NCBI GenBank assembly: GCA_938743325.2
Contig: OW568885.1
Coordinates: 496,001 to 560,000, forward strand
Reading direction: 5' to 3'
DNA from: Pycnococcus provasolii
Lineage: Eukaryota > Chlorophyta > Pseudoscourfieldiophyceae > Pseudoscourfieldiales > Pycnococcaceae
DNA length: 64,000 bases
Part shown: one piece after another, positions 1 to 9,370 of the stretch
Position numbering within the stretch: position 1 is the stretch's first letter
Layout: every line of letters begins with the position of its first letter
The notes under the pieces: model-generated
What the model was told of the DNA's origin: nothing
Database searches by the model: none
Seen by the model: only the letters and a program-made list of their open reading frames with translations
Translations under genes and position numbers: made by a program

Positions 1-2374
1 AAAGCGCGTCGAGTAAAAAGCCGCGGTAACCTGATACACCATACGAAACATGTTTACCGCGAGGCGTTGTGTACACACCTTCTTCCGTTGACGACTTCTT
101 TTTCTGTTTTGGGCGCACAGATTGCTGTCTCTTGAAGTGCGCCGATGCATCAGGTACGATCAGGCTTATGTCGCCAAGAGTGAGCATTGCCAACACAACC
201 TCCACGACAGCGGCAGATGGTTTGGTATACCTCAACAGCTCATTGAGGTTTCTCTTGAAGCCACTCGATTCGAGCATGGCGACCAGCTTTGCAAGATCTG
301 CTTGGATCAAGGCCTCCGCTTCGATCAAATGCGCAACCTCCGCGTTCTCGCTCACAAAATCTTTTTCCGTGTGCTCAAAAGTATCCACCAACTTCCTGCT
401 CGATGCCATGTGAATGCTCAGGACCTCGCCAACCACGCGTCCCGTCATCGCACCAAGTTCTTCGACATATCCACAATTCAGCGCATTGTGATCTTCAAAG
501 TTGTGGACTGTAATCACGCCCATCTGCGGCGGATCAGAGCTTGCGAAAGTTGCATCTTTTCTCAGTTGTTCCTCTGGAAAGTGTTCACCAAGAGCAACAT
601 GGGAAGCACGGCGGCGGCGCGCGCGAAAATCAAAGAAATGTTTGTCGCACACCTTCTGCACATCCTTCGGACCTCTAGAGTTCCGGAACGCGTCCTTTGG
701 CGGCTTGGTCACCTCAAACACGGGCAAGGCCATTGAGGGCATTCTAACAGGTCTAGCGGCGCGTCCCAGGCGATCATGCATCAGACGCGTCGCAATTTCA
801 GCCTCTTCCATTTCAAAGCAAGGCGTCGGCACGTCAACGTTCATGTCCCACGACGTCCACACAGCACTAGATGGAGCATAACGAGTTTCATTTGTCCGCA
901 TCGAGCTCGCGCCAAGCACTTGAAGCGCCTGCCCTTCCTCCGCCTTCGGAGCACGTGGTGTCAGTGGCATGCCCTCCTCAAGCGCCGGGCCGCCGCTCTG
1001 CGCTTGACTTGCAGATCGTATCTTGCCACCACCTTTGCCCTGCACGGTGTGCACGGCCGCCGCGACGCATGTGAGGTGTTCGAAGCTTTGCCGGGATTCG
1101 CTCATCTCAATCCACGGAAATGTGGAAGGAAGGAGCAAGGCGGCGCACGTGGGAACGTGGATGTGCTCGCACAGGTGCGCGAGCGCGATTTCGCATGCTT
1201 CGAGGGCGGCGGAGTAGTCGGAGTACACCAAGTTCGCTTCCGACAGCTTATCCCTGAGAGACATCTCGTAGTCATGGAGCTTCTGCTCATCGGTGAAGAG
1301 CCGCGTGATGAAGCCGAGAATCTCGTTCTTTTCCATCATCAGAAGTTCGTAGTCGCGCTTGTCGACGCCGTCCGCCGACATCCGTCCGTCCATCGCACCG
1401 ACGCCCGGCGACATCCGTCCGTCCATCGCACCGCCGCCTGCAGCGCTGGAGCCGTCTTTCGCGCCATCTTTCGTGCCAACGCTGGTGTCGCTGACGCGCG
1501 GAACCTTGGAGGCAGATCTCATGATTCCACCGCCACCACCGCCACGCATCTTGTAGAACTCCGCGTCGTACTTTGCAATGATCGCCTCGCGCTCAGCCTC
1601 GGCAACTCGGCCGACGAGTTTACGGCTGAAACCGTTCACGGCTTTCGGCGCCCACAGGATGGGTCTCGGCTCGTATTGTGACGGGTCGAACGGCTTCACA
1701 TCCAGCGCCATCCCAAGCGAAACACCTTTTTGGTCGCCCAGTGGTGTTGGCGTCCTGTAGAGGCCGTCGGTATTTCGAGTGAGTCCGCTTTGCGCGAGCA
1801 TTCCGCTCTGCGTCTGCACGGCAATGGACACCACCTGCGTCTTCGGCTTGAGATTTTGTCTCACGGTCGTGCTTGAGATGACGCTTTCGGCATCAGCCTC
1901 CTCGTTCTCGAGCGCCTGGTTGAGGTGCGCTTCCATCGCACGACTGAGTTTTCCCGGTAGCATAGCGCCCCTGGCCGGTGGCGCGCCTCTTGCGTTGGCT
2001 ATTCTCGCGTTGGCGCGTATGTTGATGTCGTGCTCGACGTCCGCGTCGTCAGCTAGGCTCGCGGCGCGAACTCGGTTGTCGACCACCACCTCTCCTCTCC
2101 ACGTCGCGCCTGCAGGAACGTGTTTGTACTGCGACATGGAGTCGAGCGGCTCTCTCGCGTCGCCGGGCACGTATCCCTTTGTCGCGCTCGAGTCCTGCCA
2201 CCTTGCTGCCGAACCGCTTCTCCGTCTTGACGAGGGCACATCTCCGCCTCGGCCGCTGACAAAGTCGCCTGGCAACGGCGTCGTGGTGTGTGCCGCGAGC
2301 GAGGATGCGCCAATGCGTCCTTCGTTGGCATTGTCGTCGCCTCGCCGGCGCACTAACGACGCGAGCGAGTTCAT
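1..2374 (-). CDS. Large uncharacterised protein, 5' part only (runs off the left edge)
   Basis: Reading the minus strand from an ATG at 2374 gives about 791 codons with no stop down to the window edge, so the C-terminus lies outside. An in-frame stop sits about 45 bases upstream, so this is the first ATG. The first 300 residues look disordered (Arg/Gly/Ala-rich, a short Gly run, and a duplicated segment built on GAMDGRMS near 1380-1440). From about residue 360 the protein is mixed helical, with acidic and coiled-coil-like stretches. Near residues 715-745 the segment NELLRYTKPSAAVVEVVLAM recalls the stalk-base segment of dynein heavy chains, but this is only a resemblance. I do not recognise the family. 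The next gene, hemD, is on the same strand and ends 534 bp upstream of this start. Confidence 0.72.
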   Translation of the reverse strand, partial: MNSLASLVRRRGDDNANEGRIGASSLAAHTTTPLPGDFVSGRGGDVPSSRRRSGSAARWQDSSATKGYVPGDAREPLDSMSQYKHVPAGATWRGEVVVDNRVRAASLADDADVEHDINIRANARIANARGAPPARGAMLPGKLSRAMEAHLNQALENEEADAESVISSTTVRQNLKPKTQVVSIAVQTQSGMLAQSGLTRNTDGLYRTPTPLGDQKGVSLGMALDVKPFDPSQYEPRPILWAPKAVNGFSRKLVGRVAEAEREAIIAKYDAEFYKMRGGGGGGIMRSASKVPRVSDTSVGTKDGAKDGSSAAGGGAMDGRMSPGVGAMDGRMSADGVDKRDYELLMMEKNEILGFITRLFTDEQKLHDYEMSLRDKLSEANLVYSDYSAALEACEIALAHLCEHIHVPTCAALLLPSTFPWIEMSESRQSFEHLTCVAAAVHTVQGKGGGKIRSASQAQSGGPALEEGMPLTPRAPKAEEGQALQVLGASSMRTNETRYAPSSAVWTSWDMNVDVPTPCFEMEEAEIATRLMHDRLGRAARPVRMPSMALPVFEVTKPPKDAFRNSRGPKDVQKVCDKHFFDFRARRRRASHVALGEHFPEEQLRKDATFASSDPPQMGVITVHNFEDHNALNCGYVEELGAMTGRVVGEVLSIHMASSRKLVDTFEHTEKDFVSENAEVAHLIEAEALIQADLAKLVAMLESSGFKRNLNELLRYTKPSAAVVEVVLAMLTLGDISLIVPDASAHFKRQQSVRPKQKKKSSTEEGVYTTPRGKHVSYGVSGYRGFLLDAL

Positions 2375-2908
2375 GATAACCAGAACAGCCAGAACCAACT
2401 GTACAAGCCTACAAGCCTACTAAGGACGAAGACGAAATGAAGAATGAATGCAAGGTTCACGAGGCCAACGTGATTCCGCGGATTCCCAAAACCAAAAATG
2501 GCCAACGGAGCACACAAATGTTTGTATGTAAAGTGGCGACAACTAACCTTAACTTACGAGGCCGTGTATTTATCGGAGTGGTAAAGTTTAGTTTAGGATG
2601 GAAAAAAATCACGAACAAAGTATACTCTTGCGTGCATGTAACTATGTAATGGTGTGGTCAAGTTCACATAGGCAACGGTGATATGTAGGCAACCTCCCCC
2701 TCATCAGACTGCACTGGCAACATCAGGGCGCGACCGGTGGTGCTCTGGCTCACGTGCTCGTGGTGACAGGCAGTTCGGGACTTCGGGGCTTTGTTCAGAC
2801 GCAAGCTCAAGGCGGGCGTGACGGCCGTGACCCGTTCATGCATAGGTATGTATGGGAATCATGGTGTGAATTGTGTTAGTTGTTCTAATCTCTTTTTACA
2901 TTACTGGC
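2375..2908. other. Intergenic gap, 534 bp
   Basis: This is the 5' flank of the left-edge gene and the 3' flank of uroporphyrinogen-III synthase. It is more AT-rich than the coding regions. No convincing ORF, RNA gene or telomere-type array is visible. Confidence 0.6.
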
Positions 2909-3820
2909 TCACTGCTTCCACGCCTCGCTCGCACTTCTTGCGAACCCGTCCACGCCGGGTGCGTCCGGGCAGAAGACGTCCTCCTCCTTCCACCCCAGGC
3001 GAATGCACGCGTCGTACGACGTGCGACCAATGCAAGCAGCCTTGGCGCTGACTCCGAAGGCGTCAACCCAAGCCATCGCCGCAGAAGGCGACGCAAAGCA
3101 CACAACCGCGGCGTTGCGCGCCGCGTGCACCTGCTCTTCCGTCAGCCTGTCAACTGTCGCAGCGACGGTCGTGTACGTGTTGATGCGCAGTACCTCACAA
3201 CCTCGTTCGCCCAATCCGTCCTGCAGCTCCTTTTTCGCCCGTGCGGATGCTGGATACAGCACGCGCGTGTTCTCGCTGAGCGGAAGTTCCGCCGCGAGGT
3301 CTTTCGCGGTGGCTCTCGTTGGCACGAATTCGCACGTCGGCGGTACGGGGCACGCCGTCGTTTGCCGTTCGAGTTCTCTCTTGAGCGCCTTTGCGGTTCC
3401 TCCTCCGACGCAAGCTAGTGCAGCGGCGTTGCCTCCCGGATCTCCCGCCATGCGGTACGCCGTGACGTAGTGCGCCATCGCCTCGGGCGACGTCACGCAG
3501 ACGAACTGCACGTTTGTCTCTTTGAGATTTCTCAGGGCGTCTGCGAGTTGTTCGATGCCACTTTGTATGGTTTCTGTGAACACCATGGGCACTTCGAGGA
3601 TTGCGTCGTGCGGAATGGCGTCAATTTGCTTGAGTGCGTCCACGACGTTATCATTTTTCCCAGCTTCGCGCGTGAGTACCACGTACGCGTCGTCACTGCT
3701 GCGGCTGACCGACGACGACGTACCTTGCGCTGATGCGGATGCTGCTGATGCTCCTGCTGCTCCTGCGGACGCTGCTGCTGATGATGACAAGCACCTAACC
3801 CTACAAGCCGCCGACAACGA

Positions 3821-3851
<31 letters not shown>

Positions 3852-3919
3852 AGACGAGAAGCCCCAGAAAAGAATGCACGCGGTGGACGGACTTGAAACA
3901 TCGACATCGACACGGACAT
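2909..3919 (-). CDS. HEMD: Uroporphyrinogen-III synthase, probably plastid-targeted
   Basis: The 336-aa product matches the HemD/UROS family, which closes linear hydroxymethylbilane to uroporphyrinogen III on the way to haem and chlorophyll. The family is poorly conserved, so the call rests on the whole pattern: an opening VVLTREAGKN strand, the middle FVCVTSPEAM segment, ALACVGGGTAKAL in the second lobe, TRATAKDLAAEL and VLYPASARAKKEL, and the late FASPSAAMAW and AACIGRTSYDA motifs. The first 75 residues are rich in Arg, Ser and Ala with almost no acidic residues, as expected of a plastid transit peptide. Length minus the transit peptide (about 260 aa) is normal. A perfect CCCTAA array lies about 125 bp upstream of the start. 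Confidence 0.9.
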
Positions 3920-4044
3920 CGCGATACGTGTTGTTGAGGCTCGTATATTAGAAAATGATAGTAGAACGAGAATGATTCGGAGGCGAGACCGAAAGAAAGA
4001 TAAAATTAGATTTTATTCTCCCAGGATGGCCTGATGAACCCAGG

Positions 4045-4076
4045 AACCCTAACCCTAACCCTAACCCTAACCCTAA
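4045..4076. repeat. Telomere-type array (CCCTAA)n, about 5 units
   Basis: Perfect AACCCT/CCCTAA units on the plus strand. It lies 126 bp upstream of the hemD start codon; read on hemD's coding strand the unit is TTAGGG. A single short array far from any chromosome end, one of about eleven in the window. Confidence 0.9.
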
Positions 4077-4258
4077 TCAGGCGTTAGCAGGGTTGGGTTC
4101 TTCCCTTCCTTCCTTCGGGCGGGCGGGCGGGCTCCCTTCTCCTGCCGCGGCCTGGGCGTGGCATCCTGTGCTTTTGTCGCCGCACCTTGCGTCGACATCA
4201 AGCACTCGCGCGTCGGAGTTACGCGCAGAGGTCACTGTAGGATTGTGTCCACAGTTTC

Positions 4259-4815
4259 ATGGCGGCACCTGGAGGCGCCGACCAACCCGAGCTCGCAGAG
4301 CAAATTCAGTTGCTCCGCGAGCAAAACAACCTGCTTGTGCAGCAGAACTTGCAGCTGCAGCAGGGAAGGCCCGCGGCCAGGGTTCAACCGCAACCAGAGC
4401 GTCGTCGTTTTCTCGAGCCTCCCACGGAGGCAGATCTCGACGAACAGCGTCTGTACCTGATTCCCGCTACGCTTACGCGCGGGCCGAATTCGCACCGTCT
4501 TCCCACGGACGTTGCGGGAGCTCAAGGTGAGCCACACCTGCTTAACCTTACCAGCGAGTACATCTACCTTCACTCGGTGGAGAAGGGCAAGAAGCACGAC
4601 TCGACGGTGTTTCGCATTTTGCTGAGCTTGTTATCGTACCTCGAAGTACTCGAGTTCGGCCTTACAGCTGCTCGTGCACAGGCCCTCAAGCTGACACCAC
4701 AGGCCATCAAGGACATTCGCTGGTGGATGGCGCTTCGAGCGTCGGATCACAACGGCGACAGCATCTGGGCGCCCACGGCATCTGTGACGGCATCGACAGA
4801 CAGCTCGCTCTATGG
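4259..4815 (+). mobile_element. Remnant of a DIRS-like (tyrosine-recombinase) retrotransposon
   Basis: A short fossil of a retroelement. The first half is a Gln/Leu-rich coiled-coil, gag-like segment. The second half carries KDIRWWMAL followed by TASTDSSLYG, which matches the region where the reverse transcriptase thumb passes into RNase H in DIRS/Ngaro-type elements (dLrWW ... tDASl.GWG). Reverse transcriptase core, recombinase and terminal repeats are not visible, so the copy is broken and small. The still readable motifs suggest a moderately young insertion. Family assignment could also be another retroelement class sharing this RNase H connection. Confidence 0.55.
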
Positions 4816-4946
4816 AGGAGACCTACTTTTGGTTTTAATTTCGGTTTGTGTAAAAGATGACCTTCATTGGCGTTAGTTGGTTACTGGAGCAGGAGACCTA
4901 CTTTTGGTTTTAATTTCGGTTTGTGTAAAAGATGACCTTCATTGGC
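4816..4946. repeat. 56-bp direct repeat, two copies
   Basis: The 56-bp unit at 4816-4871 recurs exactly at 4891-4946, separated by 19 bp (period 75). It begins AGGAGACCTACTTTTGG and lies at the 3' edge of the retroelement remnant. A related phrase (CTTACTTTTGGTTTCGG) occurs near 5342. Confidence 0.9.
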
Positions 4947-4964
4947 AATACTGGCCCCCCCTAA

Positions 4965-5043
4965 AACCCAGTATAACCCAGTATAACCCTAACCCTAACC
5001 CTAACCCGAACCCAGTATAACCCTAACCCAGTAACCCAGTATA
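4965..5043. repeat. Mixed AACCCAGTAT / AACCCT array
   Basis: Canonical CCCTAA units alternate with a 10-bp variant, AACCCAGTAT, repeated about four times. It looks like a degenerated or recombined telomere-type array and sits 480 bp upstream of the ion-channel gene. Confidence 0.8.
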
Positions 5044-5524
5044 CCTCGTTGAGCCCTCCCCTGGGGACAGGTTCTCCACCTAGCTAGGACCTGTTATTAA
5101 CAGAGCATTGAGTGTTGTTGACCACCTCCCTCCCTGTGAAATGTGTTTGCGTGCAACAATAATAACAGGGAGGTGTTTTACCTAGGATGGTATATTTCGT
5201 GCATGCAAGCCAAAGCCTTCGACTGTTCTTCCTGACACATGTGGTAAGTGAGGAGGGCTACCTTTAAGGCTCCTGCAAGTCTTCAATGAAGTCTTTGAGA
5301 CTTCACACGTCACTACGATAGTCTAAGGGTAGGTAGGTGGCCTTACTTTTGGTTTCGGCACAGCGGCCAGCGGGTTGTCCGGCCACCTGTGTTGTCTGTG
5401 TTGCCCTCCGCCGAGGCTCGCTGACCGGACTAGGTTGGTATTATCCGAGCTCCATGAGTTGACTTTCATTCTTTTCTAGGGATACCTTTAGTGATTAAGC
5501 ACATACTTGCATTGAATATTCGTC
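5044..5524. other. Intergenic 5' flank of the ion-channel gene
   Basis: No ORF is supported. An inverted pair, CCTGTTATTA at 5090-5099 and TAATAACAGG at 5160-5169, could fold into a 10-bp stem. Both arms adjoin related cacctccc/gggaggtg stretches. It may be a remnant of a small non-autonomous element, but no terminal duplication is evident. Confidence 0.45.
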
Positions 5525-7495
5525 ATGGCGTTGCCTCCGTCTCCTTCTCGTTCTCTTCTTAATAATTCAAGGCGTCTGCCTTCGTACCACGTATCACTGG
5601 GAGGTGGTGGTGGTGGTTCACATTCCCTTTCCCCTTCCCCTTCGCGAACAGTGTCGCGCCTCTCGTTCTTTTTGGGCACAATCCTCGCAAGCGCCTTACT
5701 CGCACTCGTGACCGTCGCAATCACGTTGGGAGGTCTTCCCGCTGACAGGTGGCACGCGCGGCGACTTCTGCGCGAGCACGACCCAAACGCCGAAGTGTTC
5801 GAACCAAATCGGAGAGCACTGAAAACTCACCACGATTCAGAGGAGGGCGAATACCATTCCCTGGCATTCCAGGCACTCAATGAATCCGCAGCATCCTCTG
5901 TGCCGAAAGAAGATTTGAATTTGCCGCACGAAGGTCGTTTGTGGGAGCGATACAACAAACTCAACCGCACCGGAGAAAAGGGCGTTGCTTACATGGATCA
6001 CATAAACTGGGAATCAAGGCTGCGCACGTATCTGTTCGCAGGCTCCGACACTTTAGTGCCGTACGACCCCAAGACGACGCCCGGGTCGCCCGCGCTCGTC
6101 GGTGTTGCCGTGTACTTGCTCAAGTTGGACCACATAACCCCCAAGACGGGCTCGATGATCATGTCAGCGTGGATCCAACTCACGTGGTACGACCCACGGC
6201 TTCGCTGGAACGTGAGCGAGTGGGGAGGTGTTAAGAAGTTCCAGCAGAGCATCGTTGCCACTACGCCAAACGACGGCGATATTTGGTTCCCCGACTTTGA
6301 GCTCTACGAAAGCACACCAGGCTTAGGGCCGTCGCTCAGCCACCAGTTCGCAACCGTAAGGAACGATGGCTTGGTGTACTACAGTCGCAACGGCAACGTG
6401 CGAATCATTTGCGACTTCCACGGGTTGACAAACTTCCCCTTCGACGACTTGAAGTGCGATTTCTCTGGCGGCGGTTGGAGTCGAGGGGGAGACCAGGTGA
6501 ACTACGTGCTGATCGATACCGGCGTCGGCGCAAATGCACGACGCGGCTTTGGTGTCGCAAGGCTCGCACTCGAGGACAGGTTTTATGACTTTCACGTCAC
6601 GGATTTTGGCGTATCGACGTTGGATACCACCTATGTGACCCAGCCAGGCGTCGTTTGGCCAACGTTCATCTATGAGCTCCGATTGAGACGCGCCGTTTTT
6701 GGAATTGTGATGAGTTATGTCTTCCCGAACTGCATCTTGGGATTCTTGACGCTCTTCGTGTACTTGATTGATCTGAGCAGCGGCGAGCGCATTGGATACG
6801 CCATCACTTTAATGCTTGCCCTGATCGCGAGCAATATCGTGACCAACGACATGATTCCGCAGACGAACCATATGTTATGGTCGGACATGTTCAACATTAC
6901 CATCATGGTGTTCTCGTGCTTTTCGATTATACAGACAGTCTTGGCCATGCAGCTGTACTATGCTAGTCTTGAGACAAAGCCGAAATGGCTCGATAGGCTG
7001 GCAAGGCTGTTCAGAGTCCGCCACCTTCTCGTCGAGGATGAAGATATCACCTCGTGGGTGGGCAAGTACGACATCAAGAACGTGCGTGCGCAATTGAAGA
7101 CATTGACCAAGAAAATTTCAAACAAGACGCTGCCTCGACAAGGCTCTTACAAGAACGCCAGGGTAGCGCCGATTACAAACGAGGACCTAGAGAGCGAAAA
7201 GGCGAAGATGATCCAGCGTCTCTGGCGAGGTACAAGAGCGCGAGCGGCGTATCAGGCGAAGGTGGATGAAGCTCTGGAGGCGGAGGAGGATCGCTCGAAG
7301 TACCTGCACCAGCACGGCTTGACGGAGTTGAGCGTGCAAATTTCGCGCGCATTTGACACAGTGTCTCTGATGATCATCGCGCCCGCATACTTCGTGACTA
7401 TCACGGTACTGCTGGTCATCGGCAGCCGGCGTATGTTGGGCGAAAGCACGGACGTTTTCGCGGATGTCTCGTATCAAGAGAGCCCAAGTTCCTAA
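5525..7495 (+). CDS. Cys-loop (pentameric) ligand-gated ion channel with an IQ motif
   Basis: The 656-aa protein has the layout of nicotinic-receptor-type channels. An N-terminal hydrophobic segment (46-70) is a signal anchor or extra helix. The ligand-binding domain has the loop-D phrase TWYDPRLRW (~220), the loop-A phrase IWFPDFELYE, a Cys-loop containing FPFD (C296 to C311) and a tryptophan at 318 in the loop-B position. M1 (390-415) holds the conserved proline, M2 begins GERIGYAITLMLAL (~420), followed by M3 (456-480). A cytoplasmic loop of about 130 residues carries the IQ motif MIQRLWRGTRAR (~562), and M4 follows (612-635). The Glu just before M2 is typical of cation-selective members. 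The spacing between the two cysteines is 14 rather than the canonical 13. The ligand cannot be predicted. Confidence 0.9.
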   Translation: MALPPSPSRSLLNNSRRLPSYHVSLGGGGGGSHSLSPSPSRTVSRLSFFLGTILASALLALVTVAITLGGLPADRWHARRLLREHDPNAEVFEPNRRALKTHHDSEEGEYHSLAFQALNESAASSVPKEDLNLPHEGRLWERYNKLNRTGEKGVAYMDHINWESRLRTYLFAGSDTLVPYDPKTTPGSPALVGVAVYLLKLDHITPKTGSMIMSAWIQLTWYDPRLRWNVSEWGGVKKFQQSIVATTPNDGDIWFPDFELYESTPGLGPSLSHQFATVRNDGLVYYSRNGNVRIICDFHGLTNFPFDDLKCDFSGGGWSRGGDQVNYVLIDTGVGANARRGFGVARLALEDRFYDFHVTDFGVSTLDTTYVTQPGVVWPTFIYELRLRRAVFGIVMSYVFPNCILGFLTLFVYLIDLSSGERIGYAITLMLALIASNIVTNDMIPQTNHMLWSDMFNITIMVFSCFSIIQTVLAMQLYYASLETKPKWLDRLARLFRVRHLLVEDEDITSWVGKYDIKNVRAQLKTLTKKISNKTLPRQGSYKNARVAPITNEDLESEKAKMIQRLWRGTRARAAYQAKVDEALEAEEDRSKYLHQHGLTELSVQISRAFDTVSLMIIAPAYFVTITVLLVIGSRRMLGESTDVFADVSYQESPSS

Positions 7496-7705
7496 GCTTA
7501 AATAATCATTTTGTGTAACTAAATTGAGTGAAGAATACATAATATGTGACTTGTAAATTTTAAGGGTGGGGTTGGGTTGGCCGTTTCCGGGTTTCTTTTT
7601 TCCCGCCCCAACTCCCAAAAGCCGCCCACCAAAAATCCTGAACCTCGACAAATTCTCGGCCATGGCGCTTGTCTCCTCCGCCCCTTTTGGTTTGGTTTGG
7701 TTGGG

Positions 7706-8293
7706 ATGAGCAGCAGTGCGTTCGAGTGGTGGCGACGCCATCCGCCGCCCTCGCATATACCTGACCTTATCACCTCTGTACCTGGCCTATCGTACTGCGC
7801 CGATTTCCTCTCGCCGGGAATGCAAGCTGATGTCTTGCACACGCTCTCCAGGGACGGTCTGCTCTTCCGTCGCGGTGGTCGTGGCTGCAGAGGTGAGCCG
7901 GACCAGGCGAACGTCTTCCCGCCCATTCCACCTGTCGCAGAAGCTCTATTGAGGAGGATACGCAGCTTGAGTACACTTGCATTTCCTGGGCAGCCAGCTC
8001 TGCGACATCGCAGGCCGCTCTTCGACGCGATGGCGGTGAACAGGTATTCCGAGGGTGGGTATACGAAAGCGCACGTGGACTTGCTTCAGTATGACGACGG
8101 CATAGCGATCGTTTCGCTCGTTGCTCCAGCGACGCTCGCTTTCCGCACGGACGGCAAGTGCGTACGCGTGCGACTCGGTGTAGGATCACTGCTGATGATG
8201 TGTGGCAGCGCGAGATACGAGTGGACGCACGAGGTGGAGCGTGTACACAAGGATGAGCGTGTTTCGGTCGTCCTTCGTAAACTAGTACAGTAA
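7706..8293 (+). CDS. AlkB-like Fe(II)/2-oxoglutarate dioxygenase
   Basis: A 195-aa product from the ATG at 7706; an in-frame start at 7577 would add 43 residues that look like untranslated leader. The C-terminal half has the AlkB fold signatures: NRYSEGGYTKAHVDLL with the metal-binding H-x-D, a distal histidine in YEWTHEV, and the 2-oxoglutarate-binding arginine region RVSVVLRK. These enzymes oxidatively remove methyl groups from nucleic acids or proteins. The N-R-Y followed by H-x-D and a short length fit the ALKBH6/ALKBH7-like branch better than bacterial AlkB. It follows the channel gene on the same strand by 210 bp, and its 3' end abuts a long CA-rich microsatellite. Confidence 0.8.
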   Translation: MSSSAFEWWRRHPPPSHIPDLITSVPGLSYCADFLSPGMQADVLHTLSRDGLLFRRGGRGCRGEPDQANVFPPIPPVAEALLRRIRSLSTLAFPGQPALRHRRPLFDAMAVNRYSEGGYTKAHVDLLQYDDGIAIVSLVAPATLAFRTDGKCVRVRLGVGSLLMMCGSARYEWTHEVERVHKDERVSVVLRKLVQ

Positions 8294-8339
8294 TAATTTG
8301 TTCAAATATCTTGTTGATGTTCAAGAAAAGAGTTTTTAT

Positions 8340-8367
8340 AACACACACATACGCACGCATGCACACA

Positions 8368-8403
<36 letters not shown>

Positions 8404-8471
8404 CACGCACGCACACACGCACACACAAACTCATACACAGACACACACACACACGCACACACACACACAAA

Positions 8472-8520
<49 letters not shown>

Positions 8521-8537
8521 ACACACACACACACACA
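8340..8537. repeat. CA / GCAC microsatellite, about 200 bp
   Basis: The left part is a run of GCAC units near 8366-8405; the right part is nearly pure CA. It lies between the convergent 3' ends of the AlkB-like gene and the zinc-finger gene. Both strands stay open for long stretches only because the repeat lacks stop triplets. Confidence 0.95.
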
Positions 8538-8564
8538 GTCGAAAACAAACATCGCACTCGGATG

Positions 8565-9176
8565 TCACCGCGTTGGTGTTCGTTCAGCCGCCTTGACTGC
8601 GGATAAAGCGATGTACGACGGTACTTGGTGCACGCGCTCGAGGTGCACGGCCACAGTATTCGCGTGTCCCACGAATCCGCACAGGCATCGACACAAACCT
8701 TTGGTAGGGCTCATGGCGTTTCCTTTGGTCTTTTTGTACACGAGTTTGTGTCGTCTGTGGCACTGTGCGTTGCCGTGTTCCTGCAGACTGTTTTCGTGGT
8801 AGTTTTCTCGGCACCTTTTCGGTCTGTTATTGTTATTGCTGTACGGCATTGCTCCCCCCGCCGCTGCTGTGCCCGTGCTGCAGCATATATTTTCGTCATC
8901 CATGAGCGTATCTCGCGGCTCGACGCGTGCGACGAGCGGCGTTGGAGCTGTGTGCTGTATGCCTATAGCGGCAGGGGGAGCGGGAGGAAGGCGTGATTCT
9001 TTCAGGGGACTACTATTGTTGTGTCTTGAAGAAGGGGCCGAAGAGCTATAAGGACAGTGCGTATCGTCATCGCACAAGGGCAAGGGCAAAGAAAATGCAC
9101 AAGCCGACACTCCTGATGAAGGCAGAGGCAGAGGCAACACGCTCCATGAAGGCGCCAGAGGCTTCAAAGACGCCAT
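8565..9176 (-). CDS. Small protein with a C-terminal C2H2-like zinc finger
   Basis: A 203-aa product from the ATG at 9176; an in-frame ATG at 9263 would add 29 residues. The N-terminal half is Ser/Pro/Ala-rich and probably disordered. Near the C-terminus is CLCGFVGHANTVAVHLERVH, a C2H2-type finger with shortened cysteine spacing. About 30 residues before it is a second Cys/His-rich patch, QCHRRHKLVYKK, preceded by KRCRENYHEN. Possible roles are nucleic-acid or protein binding. The reverse strand is also open over part of the region, so the coding call is moderate. A TTAGGG array lies upstream of the start. Confidence 0.5.
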   Translation of the reverse strand: MASLKPLAPSWSVLPLPLPSSGVSACAFSLPLPLCDDDTHCPYSSSAPSSRHNNSSPLKESRLPPAPPAAIGIQHTAPTPLVARVEPRDTLMDDENICCSTGTAAAGGAMPYSNNNNRPKRCRENYHENSLQEHGNAQCHRRHKLVYKKTKGNAMSPTKGLCRCLCGFVGHANTVAVHLERVHQVPSYIALSAVKAAERTPTR

Positions 9177-9370
9177 GATGAGAACTGCGCGAGAGGGAGA
9201 GCGCCCACAAAGCAGATTCCCCCCCCCCGGGAATTCGGGAGCAGATGATTTCAATCCCCTCAATTAAGTTCTGTTTTTTCTGTTTTTTCTGTTTTTTCCA
9301 AGTCGAAGTTTGGGTTTGCGCGCCGCCCCGTGCCCTTTTTATAATTTTATTCGATCATTCGGGCGCGTCA

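Noticed and set aside
122-1681. Long plus-strand frames at the left edge
   Set aside because: The minus strand is open across the whole 2374 bp with protein-like composition, so the plus frames are shadows.
5090-5169. 10-bp inverted repeat, possible MITE
   Set aside because: Arms are short, no target-site duplication and no second copy are visible in the window.
8298-8802. His/Thr- and Val/Cys-rich ORFs on both strands over the CA repeat
   Set aside because: They are simple translations of a microsatellite that lacks stop codons.
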